From assembly GCF_900101505.1 (NCBI RefSeq), contig NZ_FMZI01000004.1:239670-303669 (forward strand): DNA of 64,000 nt, read 5' to 3'. The translations under genes were made by a program, and so were the position numbers. A model generated the notes under the pieces. It made no database searches. It was not told the origin of the DNA and worked only from the letters and a program-made list of their open reading frames with translations. This document shows, piece by piece, positions 9,183-17,320 of the stretch. The DNA is from Antarctobacter albus. GTDB taxonomy: Bacteria > Pseudomonadota > Alphaproteobacteria > Rhodobacterales > Rhodobacteraceae. Within the stretch, counting starts at the first letter, position 1. Each line of letters opens with the position of its first letter.

Positions 9183-9257
9183 GCGGGCGTAGCTCAGGGG
9201 TAGAGCATAACCTTGCCAAGGTTAGGGTCGGGCGTTCGAATCGCCTCGCCCGCTCCA
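9183..9257 (+). tRNA. tRNA-Gly (GCC), copy 2
   Basis: Exact duplicate of the preceding 75-base tRNA, including the encoded CCA. The two are separated by 68 bases of unrelated spacer and are probably processed from one transcript. Confidence 0.97.
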
Positions 9258-9399
9258 TCTGTCACACTCTTCTGAATTGGAAATCCCAGCCCCGCATCCC
9301 ACCTGCGGTGCAATGCGCCGTAGATATCCCTCAGGGAATTGCCCGCAACTCTGTCGACGCTGAAGCTGTCCGCACCTGAACCACTTGCGCCATCAGTGG

Positions 9400-9428
9400 T
9401 TTACATGGCGCGCGACGCTGGTTAGCGT
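9400..9428 (+). promoter_or_regulatory. predicted sigma-70-type promoter of the first ClpP-fold gene
   Basis: TTTACA (9400-9405), 17 bases, TAGCGT (9423-9428), ending 27 bases before the start codon. The same layout with the same 17-base spacing occurs before the neighbouring paralogue. The -10 region also forms the dyad GACGCTGGTTAGCGTC (9414-9429), which may be an operator. Confidence 0.55.
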
Positions 9429-9455
9429 CACAAGGTTCGTACTAGGGGTATCGTG

Positions 9456-10505
9456 ATGAAGGCAATTTTCCTGGCCGTTGTTCTTGGCACCTGCGCGCTC
9501 ACTGCCGGTGCAGATCCCATGCGCTTTGAAAAACGCTGGTTGGGCGGAAACTGCATCAGTTGCGCGTGGACCTCTGCCGAGGGGGAAATCACCGAGGAGA
9601 CGCCAGAGGCGTTCCGGACGTATCTCCGGGAAAACGGCATTGGCTACAGTCTCAACCTGGATTCCCCCGGCGGCAATCTCGGCGCCGCCATCGCCTTGGG
9701 GCGTTTGTTCCGCGAAGAGGGCATTCGCACAACTGTCGGTCGCAGCGCGCCCATGCCGGACATGCCGCAATATGACCAGCGGATCGACGGCGGCACATGC
9801 GAATCCGCCTGTGTCTTTGCCCTGATCGGCGGAACCAGCCGCCAGGCAGACAGCGGCGAACTGGGCGTGCACCAGTTCCACAGCCCCGATGGCAGCAACA
9901 TCCCGACCGCCGCCACGCAGCAGATCATGGGCCAGCTTGTCCTCTACCTGATCGAGATGGGGGTCAGCGCGGAACTCTTGACCCTGGCCAGCAAGATCCC
10001 GGGAGACCAGATGCACTATCTGTCCGAGCCGGAACTAGCGCGCCTCGGCATCAGCACGGAAAGCAGCCGTTCGCCTCTCCGCCTCGAAACCGGGGATGGG
10101 GGGCTGGTGGCCCGCTGGGACTCCCTTGGCTCGGACGGCCATCTCGACAGGGCCTATAGCCTGCGATGTTCGCGTGGGCATTCGGGCTGGTTGCTCTCGG
10201 TCCTCGATACGGGAATCCGTGCAAACAACGGCGTGCCCGACCGGCAAAGAGGGGCACCGGACATGCAGGTCGCCCTGGGGGGCACGGCCTACCCGATGCC
10301 TTTTGACACTGTCATCGAACTGGGTCCCCGAGGAGACGACTATTTCCTCACGGTCCGCCTGCCCGCCGATCTGCATCGCCACGTCGGCAAAGACCTTCGC
10401 TTCCAGACCAACCGGATGACTAATTTCAAATACGTCCTCTCGGCGCAGGGAACCGTCCCGGACAAGACGACGCTGGATGTTCTCACCCGCGCTTGTGGGG
10501 ACTGA
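9456..10505 (+). CDS. secreted ClpP/crotonase-fold protein (COG3904-like), paralogue A
   Basis: 349 residues with a signal peptide (MKAIFLAVVLGTCALTAGA). Residues about 62-160 have a ClpP/SppA-like serine-protease core: LDSPGGNLGAAIALGRLF (oxyanion region, about 68-85), CESACVFALIGG with candidate nucleophile Ser117 flanked by Cys115 and Cys119, and ELGVHQFHSP with candidate catalytic His139. A second, poorly conserved half follows (about 170-349). Cys33 and Cys36 in GNCISCAW could form a periplasmic disulfide. The ATG at 9456 directly follows a GTG in frame. It is about 50% identical by eye to the next gene and shares its promoter layout, so the unit arose by tandem duplication. Proteolytic activity is inferred from fold only. 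Confidence 0.8.
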   Translation: MKAIFLAVVLGTCALTAGADPMRFEKRWLGGNCISCAWTSAEGEITEETPEAFRTYLRENGIGYSLNLDSPGGNLGAAIALGRLFREEGIRTTVGRSAPMPDMPQYDQRIDGGTCESACVFALIGGTSRQADSGELGVHQFHSPDGSNIPTAATQQIMGQLVLYLIEMGVSAELLTLASKIPGDQMHYLSEPELARLGISTESSRSPLRLETGDGGLVARWDSLGSDGHLDRAYSLRCSRGHSGWLLSVLDTGIRANNGVPDRQRGAPDMQVALGGTAYPMPFDTVIELGPRGDDYFLTVRLPADLHRHVGKDLRFQTNRMTNFKYVLSAQGTVPDKTTLDVLTRACGD

Positions 10506-10538
10506 CGGACGCGCCTCGACAGTACCTGCCATCAGAAG

Positions 10539-10567
10539 TTTACAGCGCACCCGACGCTGATTAACGT
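10539..10567 (+). promoter_or_regulatory. predicted sigma-70-type promoter of the second ClpP-fold gene
   Basis: TTTACA (10539-10544), 17 bases, TAACGT (10562-10567). It mirrors the promoter of paralogue A base for base over most of its length, including the dyad GACGCTGATTAACGTC at 10553-10568. Conservation between duplicated units, while the surrounding sequence has diverged, supports function. Confidence 0.55.
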
Positions 10568-10595
10568 CAGCGCGATTTCGACACCCGGAGTTTCC

Positions 10596-11633
10596 ATGAT
10601 GCGTTTCCTTCTTGCCACCGCCCTCTGCTTTGCGGCCGCCACCGCCACTTCCGAACCGATGACCTTCAAGCGCGCCTCCAGCGGCGGCATATGCGTCGGC
10701 TGCACCTGGGTCGCCGCCGCAGGAGAGATCACCGCCGAGACCCCCGACGCCTTCCGCGCCTTTCTCGAAAAGACCGGGGTCGAAGGTCACATCGAGCTTG
10801 ATTCACCGGGTGGGAACCTTGGCGCGGCCATCGCATTGGGGCGACTGTTCAGGGACCACGGTCTGACGGTCAGCGTCGGTCGCACTCAAATTGTTGACGG
10901 CTTTGCCGAAACCCTACAGGGCGAAGGCACCTGTGAATCCGCCTGCACCTTTGCCCTGCTCGGCGGGCAGGAACGCTGGGTCGAGCCCGGTCAGCTGGGC
11001 GTGCACCAGTTCTACGCCCCGGAGGGACAGAACCTGCCCACGTCGGCCACGCAGCAGATCATGGGACAGATCGTGCTCTACCTGGTCGAAATGGGCATCA
11101 GCGCAGAGCTTGTGACCCTGGCCAGCCGTGTCCCTCCCGGCGGCATGCACTATCTCGACGCGGCGGAGCTGGATCGCCTGCGCATTGCCTCGGCGCCTCG
11201 GGACACACGCCGCGTCGAAGTCGCCGAGGGCGGGCTGGTGCTGCGCTGGGAGATCCTGTTCGACAACGGCGCGCCGGAAAAGGAATTCACCCTGCGCTGT
11301 TCGCAAGAACAGGAGGGCTGGCTGCTGATGATCCGCGACCACTCGGCGCATGAGTACATCTACACCTTCGACCCGGCCAAGGCAGACAACATGGCCCTGA
11401 CCATCGCCGACAAGCGGATTCCCATGTGGCAGGCGCACAATATCGCCAGCGGCGTCGACGACGATGTGCATTGGATGACCCTAGGCCTGCCGGTCGATCC
11501 AAAGGCCCATGCGGACACACGCTTTTTCTTTGAAAGCAACGACCTGCCCCGCGAGCGGAGCGTTCTGTCCGGTGGCGGACAATTTCCCGACGCCGCCACG
11601 CTGGACGCGATGCAGCGCGCCTGCGGGGACTGA
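10596..11633 (+). CDS. secreted ClpP/crotonase-fold protein (COG3904-like), paralogue B
   Basis: 345 residues, same architecture as the upstream gene: signal peptide (MMRFLLATALCFAAATATS), GGICVGCTWVAAAGEIT with paired cysteines, LDSPGGNLGAAIALGRLF, CESACTFALLGG with candidate Ser115, and QLGVHQFYAPEG with candidate His137. The C-terminal 150 residues (LRCSQEQEGWLLMIRD and onward) form a second domain shared with paralogue A and not otherwise recognised. The CESAC motif keeps both cysteines around the presumed nucleophile in both copies. Own promoter, 29 bases from the -10 element to the start. Substrate unknown; a periplasmic protease or a protease-derived binding protein are both possible. 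Confidence 0.8.
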   Translation: MMRFLLATALCFAAATATSEPMTFKRASSGGICVGCTWVAAAGEITAETPDAFRAFLEKTGVEGHIELDSPGGNLGAAIALGRLFRDHGLTVSVGRTQIVDGFAETLQGEGTCESACTFALLGGQERWVEPGQLGVHQFYAPEGQNLPTSATQQIMGQIVLYLVEMGISAELVTLASRVPPGGMHYLDAAELDRLRIASAPRDTRRVEVAEGGLVLRWEILFDNGAPEKEFTLRCSQEQEGWLLMIRDHSAHEYIYTFDPAKADNMALTIADKRIPMWQAHNIASGVDDDVHWMTLGLPVDPKAHADTRFFFESNDLPRERSVLSGGGQFPDAATLDAMQRACGD

Positions 11634-11695
11634 GCGCCCTCCCCCTTTGACGCCGCCGCCGCCATGCCTATAAGGGGCCGACTTCAGGGGACAAG

Positions 11696-12286
11696 ATGAT
11701 GCGCACCGCCAAGATCACCCGCAAGACCGCCGAGACCGAGATCAGTGTCGAGGTCAACCTCGACGGCACCGGCACTTACGACAATGAAACCGGCGTCGGT
11801 TTCTTCGACCACATGCTGGACCAGCTTTCGCGCCACGCGCTGATCGACATGACTGTACGGGCCAAGGGCGACCTGCACGTCGACGATCACCACACGGTCG
11901 AGGACGTGGGCATCGCCCTGGGCCAGGCACTGACCCAGGCGATGGGCGACAAGACGGGCATCGTGCGCTACGGCTCCTGCCTGCTGCCGATGGACGATGC
12001 GCTGGTCCGCGCCGCGCTGGACCTGTCCGCGCGCCCCTTCCTGGTCTGGAACCTGGACCTGCCCAGCCAGAAGATCGGGACCTTCGACACCGAACTGGTG
12101 CGCGAGTTCTTCCAGGCGCTCAGCACGCATGGCGGCATCACCCTGCACATCGACGGCCTGCACGGCGTCAACAGCCACCACATCACAGAGGCCGCCTTCA
12201 AGGCCGTGGCGCGCGCCCTGCGCGACGCGCTGGAAACCGATCCGCGCAAGGCGGATGCGGTGCCCTCGACCAAGGGCGCGCTCTAG
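11696..12286 (+). CDS. hisB: imidazoleglycerol-phosphate dehydratase
   Basis: Sixth step of histidine synthesis: imidazole glycerol phosphate to imidazole acetol phosphate, with manganese. 196 residues, normal for the monofunctional enzyme. Metal-ligand motifs are visible as [27 protein letters not shown] and the C-terminal repeat [20 protein letters not shown]. An ATG pair opens the gene. First gene of the his cluster; hisH follows after 39 bases. Confidence 0.96.
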   Translation: MMRTAKITRKTAETEISVEVNLDGTGTYDNETGVGFFDHMLDQLSRHALIDMTVRAKGDLHVDDHHTVEDVGIALGQALTQAMGDKTGIVRYGSCLLPMDDALVRAALDLSARPFLVWNLDLPSQKIGTFDTELVREFFQALSTHGGITLHIDGLHGVNSHHITEAAFKAVARALRDALETDPRKADAVPSTKGAL

Positions 12287-12325
12287 CCTGCCCCCCGAAA
12301 CGATCCGCTGACCAAGGAGGCCGCG

Positions 12326-12961
12326 ATGCTGACGGCAATCATCGACTACGAAAGCGGCAACCTGCATTCCGCCGAAAAGGCGTTTCAGAAGATGGCGCTG
12401 GAAACCGGGGCAGGCGAGGTGCGCGTCACCGACGACCCCGACATGGTGGCCCGGGCCGATCGCATCGTGCTGCCCGGCGATGGCGCCTTTCCCGCCTGTG
12501 CCTCGGCGCTGCGCAACTCTGGCTGTTTCGAGGCGATGATCGAGGCGGTGGAAACCCGCGGGCGGCCCTTCCTCGGCATCTGCGTGGGCATGCAGCTGAT
12601 GGCGCGGGTCGGCCATGAATACGCCAAGACGCCGGGCCTGGGCTGGATCGATGGCGAGGTCGAGGTGATCGCACCGACCGACAAGGCGCTGAAGGTCCCG
12701 CACATGGGCTGGAACGACCTGGTGATCGACAATCCGCACCCTGTTCTGGACGGGATCGCCACCGGCGAACACGCCTATTTCGTGCATTCCTACCAGATGC
12801 GCCTGAACGACCCGGCACAGCGGGTCGCCCATGTCGACTATGGTGGCGATGTCACCGCCATCGTGGCGCGCGACACCATGATCGGCCTGCAGTTCCACCC
12901 GGAGAAAAGCGCCGGGGCCGGACTGCGCATGATTGCAAACTTCCTGACCTGGCAACCCTGA
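12326..12961 (+). CDS. hisH: imidazole glycerol phosphate synthase, glutamine amidotransferase subunit
   Basis: 211-residue class I glutamine amidotransferase that supplies ammonia to HisF. The nucleophile lies in FLGICVGMQLM, the catalytic His-Glu pair in LQFHPEKS near the C-terminus, and the interface loop with HisF in PHMGWNDL. CAAGGAGG precedes the ATG. Its partner hisF is 2.3 kb downstream, separated by two opposite-strand DUF2147 genes and hisA. Confidence 0.96.
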   Translation: MLTAIIDYESGNLHSAEKAFQKMALETGAGEVRVTDDPDMVARADRIVLPGDGAFPACASALRNSGCFEAMIEAVETRGRPFLGICVGMQLMARVGHEYAKTPGLGWIDGEVEVIAPTDKALKVPHMGWNDLVIDNPHPVLDGIATGEHAYFVHSYQMRLNDPAQRVAHVDYGGDVTAIVARDTMIGLQFHPEKSAGAGLRMIANFLTWQP

Positions 12962-12995
12962 ACACGCCTTCCCGGCCCCTGCCTGGTCGGAACGG

Positions 12996-13063
12996 CTTCT
13001 TTGGTTTGAAAAATACCTCGGGGGAGTCGACCGGAGGGAGACGGGGGCGGAGCCCCCGCCCCG
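12996..13063. repeat. dispersed GC-rich repeat, copy 1 (intergenic)
   Basis: Begins CTTCTTTGG, an A/T-rich stretch ending in AAATACC, CTCGGGGGAG, then a hairpin with arms GGGGGCGGAGCCCCCG. The same order of elements recurs at 45867-45901 (inverted, shortened), 54901-54962 (inside a gene) and 59662-59732. It fills the space between hisH and the convergent DUF2147 gene. Confidence 0.7.
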
Positions 13064-13066
13064 GCC

Positions 13067-13459
13067 TCAGTGGGCGCGGACCCAGGTCTGGCCGTCGCAG
13101 ACCAGCCCCTTGCAGCCCGTCACGCGCAGCCTGTTGCCCGACAGTTCCGCCTTGGCATTGGCCTGGACATTCAACAGGGGCACATGGACGGTTCCGCCCG
13201 CATAGTTGCCCGATCCTGCGGGCTTGAGATCCCAGAACAGCCGCTTGCCGACATTCGCGGTCTGCACCTCGCGCCCCTGCGGATCAAAGGCCTTGAGCAC
13301 CGTGCCGCAAAGCGCGGCGCCGCAGGTGTCGATGCGGATCAGGCTGGTCAGGTTCTTGCGGTCGGGTTCCGTGCGCCAGAGACCGACGGCCGGATCGGCA
13401 AGAGCGGGGGCCGCCAGGCTACCGAGAACAAGCGGCAGAAACAGGCGAAAGCGGGGCAT
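13067..13459 (-). CDS. DUF2147 family secreted protein, copy 1
   Basis: 130 residues with a signal peptide (MPRFRLFLPLVLGSLAAPALA) and one DUF2147 domain: DPAVGLWRTEPD, RIDTCGAALCGTVLKAFDPQG, then the C-terminal VTGCKGLVCDGQTWVRA. Four cysteines in the pattern CGxxLC and GCKGLVC suggest two disulfides in the periplasm. Function of the family is not established. It lies opposite to the flanking his genes, next to a paralogue, and its stop is four bases from a dispersed repeat. Confidence 0.8.
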   Translation of the reverse strand: MPRFRLFLPLVLGSLAAPALADPAVGLWRTEPDRKNLTSLIRIDTCGAALCGTVLKAFDPQGREVQTANVGKRLFWDLKPAGSGNYAGGTVHVPLLNVQANAKAELSGNRLRVTGCKGLVCDGQTWVRAH

Positions 13460-13578
13460 GAGATGCGTCCTTTGATACAGAAGTTTCGGGACTGAACCCT
13501 AGCACGCATGTGGTAGCCGCGCGGCGCATTTCCAGAGGCCGAACGCCCGTCCGCAAGATATTGCCGGTCACAGCCCTC

Positions 13579-13962
13579 TTATTGTACCCGTCGCCAGGTC
13601 TGCGCCGAACAGATCAACCCGCCCGCCACGCAGCCGCGCAGTTTCAGGCGGCTGCCGTCCAGGGTCATCTTGCCGAGGTAGATCTTGTTGTTCGACGGAC
13701 GCCAGACCTTGCCCTCGTACTTGCCGTTGCCCTGCGGGACCATGTCGATCACCAAGGTCTTGCCCCTGGTCGGAGAGGCATATTCGCCGCCCGCGTTGAA
13801 GGTGCGCGCGATCTGCCCACAGATCTTGCCCCCGCAGGGCGCCATCACGATATGCGCATAAGAGCCGTCGTCGGGTTCGGTCTGCCAGGTGCCTTCGATC
13901 GGGTCCGCCGCAGCCGCACCGGCCGCCAATCCGCAAACTGCCGCAATCTTGAGTAGTTTCAT
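13579..13962 (-). CDS. DUF2147 family secreted protein, copy 2
   Basis: 127 residues, signal peptide [19 protein letters not shown], then the DUF2147 pattern [36 protein letters not shown] and the closing [18 protein letters not shown]. Same cysteine layout as the neighbouring copy, with which it shares a direction and domain but only modest identity, so the duplication is old. Transcribed divergently from hisA; the 135-base gap between them must contain both promoters. Confidence 0.8.
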   Translation of the reverse strand: MKLLKIAAVCGLAAGAAAADPIEGTWQTEPDDGSYAHIVMAPCGGKICGQIARTFNAGGEYASPTRGKTLVIDMVPQGNGKYEGKVWRPSNNKIYLGKMTLDGSRLKLRGCVAGGLICSAQTWRRVQ

Positions 13963-14097
13963 GCCTGTCTCCTCCCGTTCAGGTCATTTCGACTGTGTCG
14001 GCGGCGCAAGTCCCCGATCAAGCATGACGCAAGGTCGCGTTGCATCTATCGTGGCGTCATACTAAGGCGCGGCAAAACTCTGAAAGGGCAGCCCGAA

Positions 14098-14820
14098 ATG
14101 ATCCTTTATCCCGCGATCGACCTGAAGGACGGCAAGGCCGTGCGCCTGCTGCGCGGCGACATGGACAAGGCGACCGTCTTCAACGACGATCCCGCCGCCC
14201 AGGCGCTGGAATTCGTGGCGCAGGGCTGTGAGTGGCTGCACCTTGTCGACCTCAACGGCGCCTTTGCCGGAGAGCCGGTGAACGCCGCCGCCGTCGAGGC
14301 AATCCTCAAACAGACCAAGACGCCAACCCAGCTGGGTGGTGGCATCCGCGACATGGCCACCATCGAGATGTGGCTGGGCAAGGGCCTGTCGCGGGTCATC
14401 CTGGGCACCGTTGCCGTCGAACGCCCCGAGCTGGTGCGCGAGGCGGCGCGCGCTTTCCCCGGACAGGTGGCCGTGGGCATCGACGCCAAGGACGGCCGCG
14501 TGGCCACCAAGGGCTGGGCCGAGGTCACGCAGGTGGATGCCGTGGACCTTGCGCGCAGCTACGAAGACGCGGGCGTGGCGGCGATCATCTACACCGACAT
14601 CAATCGCGACGGCGCCATGCAAGGCCCGAACGTCGAGGCGACGGCGGCCCTGGCCAACGCGGTGACGATCCCGGTGATCGCATCGGGCGGCGTGTCGTCG
14701 ATCAAGGACCTCAAGGCCCTGCGCGACTGCGGTGCCGCCCTGAACGGGGCCATCTCGGGCCGCGCGCTTTATGACGGGGCCATCGACCTCAAGGCCGCGC
14801 TCGAGGCACTCAGGGGCTGA
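14098..14820 (+). CDS. hisA: phosphoribosylformimino-5-aminoimidazole carboxamide ribotide isomerase
   Basis: Fourth step of histidine synthesis, an Amadori rearrangement on a beta/alpha barrel. 240 residues. Half-barrel phosphate loops are seen as [26 protein letters not shown] and [16 protein letters not shown], with catalytic aspartates in [11 protein letters not shown] and [11 protein letters not shown] hairpin (GCCGCC-TTCC-GGCGGC at 14858-14873) follows 38 bases after the stop but has no good T-run, so read-through to hisF is likely. Confidence 0.96.
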   Translation: MILYPAIDLKDGKAVRLLRGDMDKATVFNDDPAAQALEFVAQGCEWLHLVDLNGAFAGEPVNAAAVEAILKQTKTPTQLGGGIRDMATIEMWLGKGLSRVILGTVAVERPELVREAARAFPGQVAVGIDAKDGRVATKGWAEVTQVDAVDLARSYEDAGVAAIIYTDINRDGAMQGPNVEATAALANAVTIPVIASGGVSSIKDLKALRDCGAALNGAISGRALYDGAIDLKAALEALRG

Positions 14821-14917
14821 ACCACATCACAGGATCAGGTCGGGACTTCCTGACTGCGCCGCCTTCCGGCGGCTTGGTAAACATCCTTCCCAGACAAGTT
14901 CCCAAAAGGACCGTTTC

Positions 14918-15133
14918 ATGTTCATGGCCGCGATCTGGATCGTAAACGTGATCTTTTCCGTGCTGGAAAACCCGGAAAAAGGCGGGCCTTTCCGTCCGAA
15001 CGACCTGTTGTGGAATGCGCGTCTGCCGCTGGGCTACTACCTTGTCCCCGCCACCACCCTGCACCGCGTTGCCCGTTCACGGCCAAGCGTTTTCAGACTG
15101 AAGGTCTCCCGGGGCGCGCCCTCGCTTTCATGA
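14918..15133 (+). CDS. small hypothetical membrane-associated protein
   Basis: 71-residue frame between hisA and hisF in a 398-base gap. AAAAGGA lies seven bases before the ATG. The N-terminus (MFMAAIWIVNVIFSVLENP) is hydrophobic enough to enter the membrane; the C-terminus is basic and serine-rich. I do not recognise the family. The only support is the ribosome-binding site and position, so this may be a chance frame. Confidence 0.4.
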   Translation: MFMAAIWIVNVIFSVLENPEKGGPFRPNDLLWNARLPLGYYLVPATTLHRVARSRPSVFRLKVSRGAPSLS

Positions 15134-15218
15134 GCGGCCCGGGGCGTGCCCGCCAGAGCGGTCGCGCCCGGCCCTCTCCCCCCTTCCCTCGCCGGTCAAA
15201 TCGCGCTAACGCAACGCC

Positions 15219-15977
15219 ATGCTCAAGACCCGCATCATCCCCTGCCTCGATGTCGCCGACGGCCGTGTCGTCAAGGGCGTCAATTTCGTCGACCTGCGCG
15301 ATGCGGGCGATCCCGTGGACGCCGCCCGCGCCTATGACGCCGCCGGCGCGGACGAGATCTGTTTCCTCGACATCCATGCCACCCATGAGAACCGCGGCAC
15401 CATGTTCGACGTGGTCACGCGCACAGCGGAACAGTGTTTCATCCCGCTGACCGTGGGCGGCGGCGTGCGTACGGTTCAGGATGTCCGCGCCCTGCTGCTC
15501 GCGGGTGCGGACAAGGTGTCCTTCAACTCCGCCGCCGTCGCCAACCCCGACGTGGTGGCCGAGGCCGCCGACCAGTTCGGCAGCCAGTGCATCGTCTGCG
15601 CCATCGACGCCAAGACGGTCGAACCGGGCCGCTGGGAGATCTTCACCCACGGCGGGCGCAAGTCCACAGGGATCGACGCGGTGGACTTCGCCAAGACCAT
15701 CGCCGCCAAGGGGGCCGGGGAAATCCTGCTGACCTCGATGGACCGCGACGGCACCAAGGCGGGCTTCAACCTGCCCCTGACCCGCGCCATCGCCGACGCG
15801 GTGGACATTCCCGTCATCGCCTCGGGCGGTGTCGGCACGCTCGATCACCTTGTCGAAGGCGTGACCGAAGGCCATGCCAGCGCGGTGCTGGCGGCCTCGA
15901 TCTTTCACTTCGGCACCTTCACCGTGGCCGAGGCCAAGGCGCATATGGCGGCCGCCGGCATTCCGGTCAGGCTGTAA
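15219..15977 (+). CDS. hisF: imidazole glycerol phosphate synthase, cyclase subunit
   Basis: Fifth step of histidine synthesis: uses ammonia channelled from HisH to make imidazole glycerol phosphate and AICAR. 252 residues. Catalytic aspartates in [17 protein letters not shown] and [14 protein letters not shown]; phosphate loops [27 protein letters not shown] and [13 protein letters not shown]. The first of these loops is paralogous to that of HisA, as expected from their shared origin. A small protein gene starts 12 bases after the stop. Confidence 0.97.
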   Translation: MLKTRIIPCLDVADGRVVKGVNFVDLRDAGDPVDAARAYDAAGADEICFLDIHATHENRGTMFDVVTRTAEQCFIPLTVGGGVRTVQDVRALLLAGADKVSFNSAAVANPDVVAEAADQFGSQCIVCAIDAKTVEPGRWEIFTHGGRKSTGIDAVDFAKTIAAKGAGEILLTSMDRDGTKAGFNLPLTRAIADAVDIPVIASGGVGTLDHLVEGVTEGHASAVLAASIFHFGTFTVAEAKAHMAAAGIPVRL

Positions 15978-15988
15978 AGGGGGCAAGC

Positions 15989-16396
15989 GTGTTCAGCGAC
16001 GGCTCTGACGTCACCCTCCGCGAGGGCGAGATCGAAGAGACCGCCTGCACCTGCTGCGGCGCCCCCACCACCGTCGTCACCGGCTATCTCGAGGTTAGTG
16101 ACATGTCCGCCGGATGGTACACCGTCGGCGTGACGCTGGGCACAAAGGATCACCTGCCGCTCGTCCGCCTCTACATCGGTGACTGGACCGAAGGCGCGGG
16201 GCCGGATGAACGCTGGGGCCTGCGGATCGGTATCTCGCGCGATGGTCCCAGCCTGCTGGACTGGCCCGAGGCCGACATGGCCGAAGCCCGCCCGGTCTTT
16301 ACCCCGCTGAACCGGGCGCAGGTGCTGGGCACGCCGATGGAGGCACAGCTCTGGTCCCTGCTCGACACCATTCTGACCGGGGACAGCCGTCTCTGA
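15989..16396 (+). CDS. conserved hypothetical protein between hisF and hisE
   Basis: 135 residues from a GTG at 15989, with an AAAGGGGG ribosome-binding site overlapping the end of hisF. The N-terminal part contains ACTCCGAP, a cysteine cluster that could bind metal; the rest (VSDMSAGWYTVGVTLG, LYIGDWTEG, LRIGISRDGPSLLDWPEADM) has the look of a small alpha/beta protein. I do not recognise a named family. Its tight placement inside the histidine operon is the main clue, but that does not establish a role in histidine synthesis. Confidence 0.65.
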   Translation: MFSDGSDVTLREGEIEETACTCCGAPTTVVTGYLEVSDMSAGWYTVGVTLGTKDHLPLVRLYIGDWTEGAGPDERWGLRIGISRDGPSLLDWPEADMAEARPVFTPLNRAQVLGTPMEAQLWSLLDTILTGDSRL

Positions 16397-16419
16397 CGAC
16401 CGCCTGAAAAGGAACCGAC

Positions 16420-16725
16420 ATGACCCTGGACGATCTCGAACAGATCATCGCCACCCGCGCCGCCGCCTCGCCGGACGACAGCTGGACCGCCAAGCTCCTG
16501 GCCAAGGGGCCGGAGAAGGTGGCCGAAAAATTTGGCGAAGAAGCCATCGAGGCGATCATCGAAGCGGTCAAGGATGACCGCGCGAAGCTGGTCTCGGAAA
16601 CCGCCGACGTGCTGTTTCACCTGCTGGTCATGCTGAAATCGCGGGACGTGGCGCTGAGCGAGGTCATGGCGGAGTTGGCCCGGCGCCAGGGGCAATCCGG
16701 CATCGCCGAAAAAGCGGGGCGCTGA
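16420..16725 (+). CDS. hisE: phosphoribosyl-ATP pyrophosphatase
   Basis: Second step of histidine synthesis: PR-ATP to PR-AMP plus pyrophosphate. 101 residues, all-alpha MazG-like fold. The metal-binding motif is visible as [18 protein letters not shown] and the second helix pair as [16 protein letters not shown], with its ExxxD acidic residues. AAAAGGAA precedes the ATG. hisI is not in the window, so the following step is encoded elsewhere. Confidence 0.95.
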   Translation: MTLDDLEQIIATRAAASPDDSWTAKLLAKGPEKVAEKFGEEAIEAIIEAVKDDRAKLVSETADVLFHLLVMLKSRDVALSEVMAELARRQGQSGIAEKAGR

Positions 16726-16734
16726 GACGATACC

Positions 16735-17262
16735 ATGTCCGACAGGCTGCACTTCACCGGCACGGTCCGGGATCTGAAACACGCAGCGATCTGCGCCCGC
16801 CTGCGCCGCCGCCACCAGCCCTGGCTGATGCGATGGGGGGTGCTGGCCGCCCTTGTCGTCTATGTCGCGGTCTTGCTGGGGCTGGTCATTCTCGCCAATG
16901 CGACCGACATGCGCCTGCCGGAATGGTCGTCGTACCTGCCCTTTGCCGCACTCATGGCCGCGCTGATCGGCTTGTTCGCCTGGCGCCGCCGCCACGTATG
17001 GGAGTCGGTCCGGAACGCTCCGGTCCGTCAGGCGCCGCTGCATTACCAGCTCTCCGCAGAGGGCCTGCGCATCACCGGAGAGGTGAGCGAGAGCCTGTTG
17101 CGCTGGCCCGCCGTGCTGGAGGTGATCGAAGACCCCGAGGGCCTGCTGTTCCTGACCGGGCAGATGGAGTACATCGTGATCCCGACAGCGGCCTTTGCGG
17201 ATGCCGCAGAAATGCGCGCGGCGCGCGAAGATTGCCTGGCCTGGATCGCCGCACATCGCTGA
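16735..17262 (+). CDS. YcxB-like membrane protein
   Basis: 175 residues with two membrane helices at about 35-57 (LAALVVYVAVLLGLVILANA) and 66-84 (LPFAALMAALIGLFAW), then a soluble C-terminal domain of the YcxB type (LHYQLSAEGLRITGEVSESLLRWPAVLEVIED, LTGQMEYIVIPTAAF). This matches small bacterial membrane proteins of unknown role. It starts nine bases after hisE and is likely in the same transcript, but nothing links it to histidine. Confidence 0.7.
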   Translation: MSDRLHFTGTVRDLKHAAICARLRRRHQPWLMRWGVLAALVVYVAVLLGLVILANATDMRLPEWSSYLPFAALMAALIGLFAWRRRHVWESVRNAPVRQAPLHYQLSAEGLRITGEVSESLLRWPAVLEVIEDPEGLLFLTGQMEYIVIPTAAFADAAEMRAAREDCLAWIAAHR

Positions 17263-17320
17263 GGCAACCCGGGGCCGTCATGCCGCGTTGGCCTGTCAGA
17301 CATTCGCGAAAGGACCCCGG

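Noticed and set aside
9040-9257. Integration site of a mobile element at the tRNA-Gly pair
   Set aside because: No integrase and no partial tRNA repeat further away; the second copy is complete, so simple tandem duplication explains it.
9116-9379. 87-codon frame after the first tRNA
   Set aside because: It runs through the second tRNA-Gly gene and has no homology-like features.
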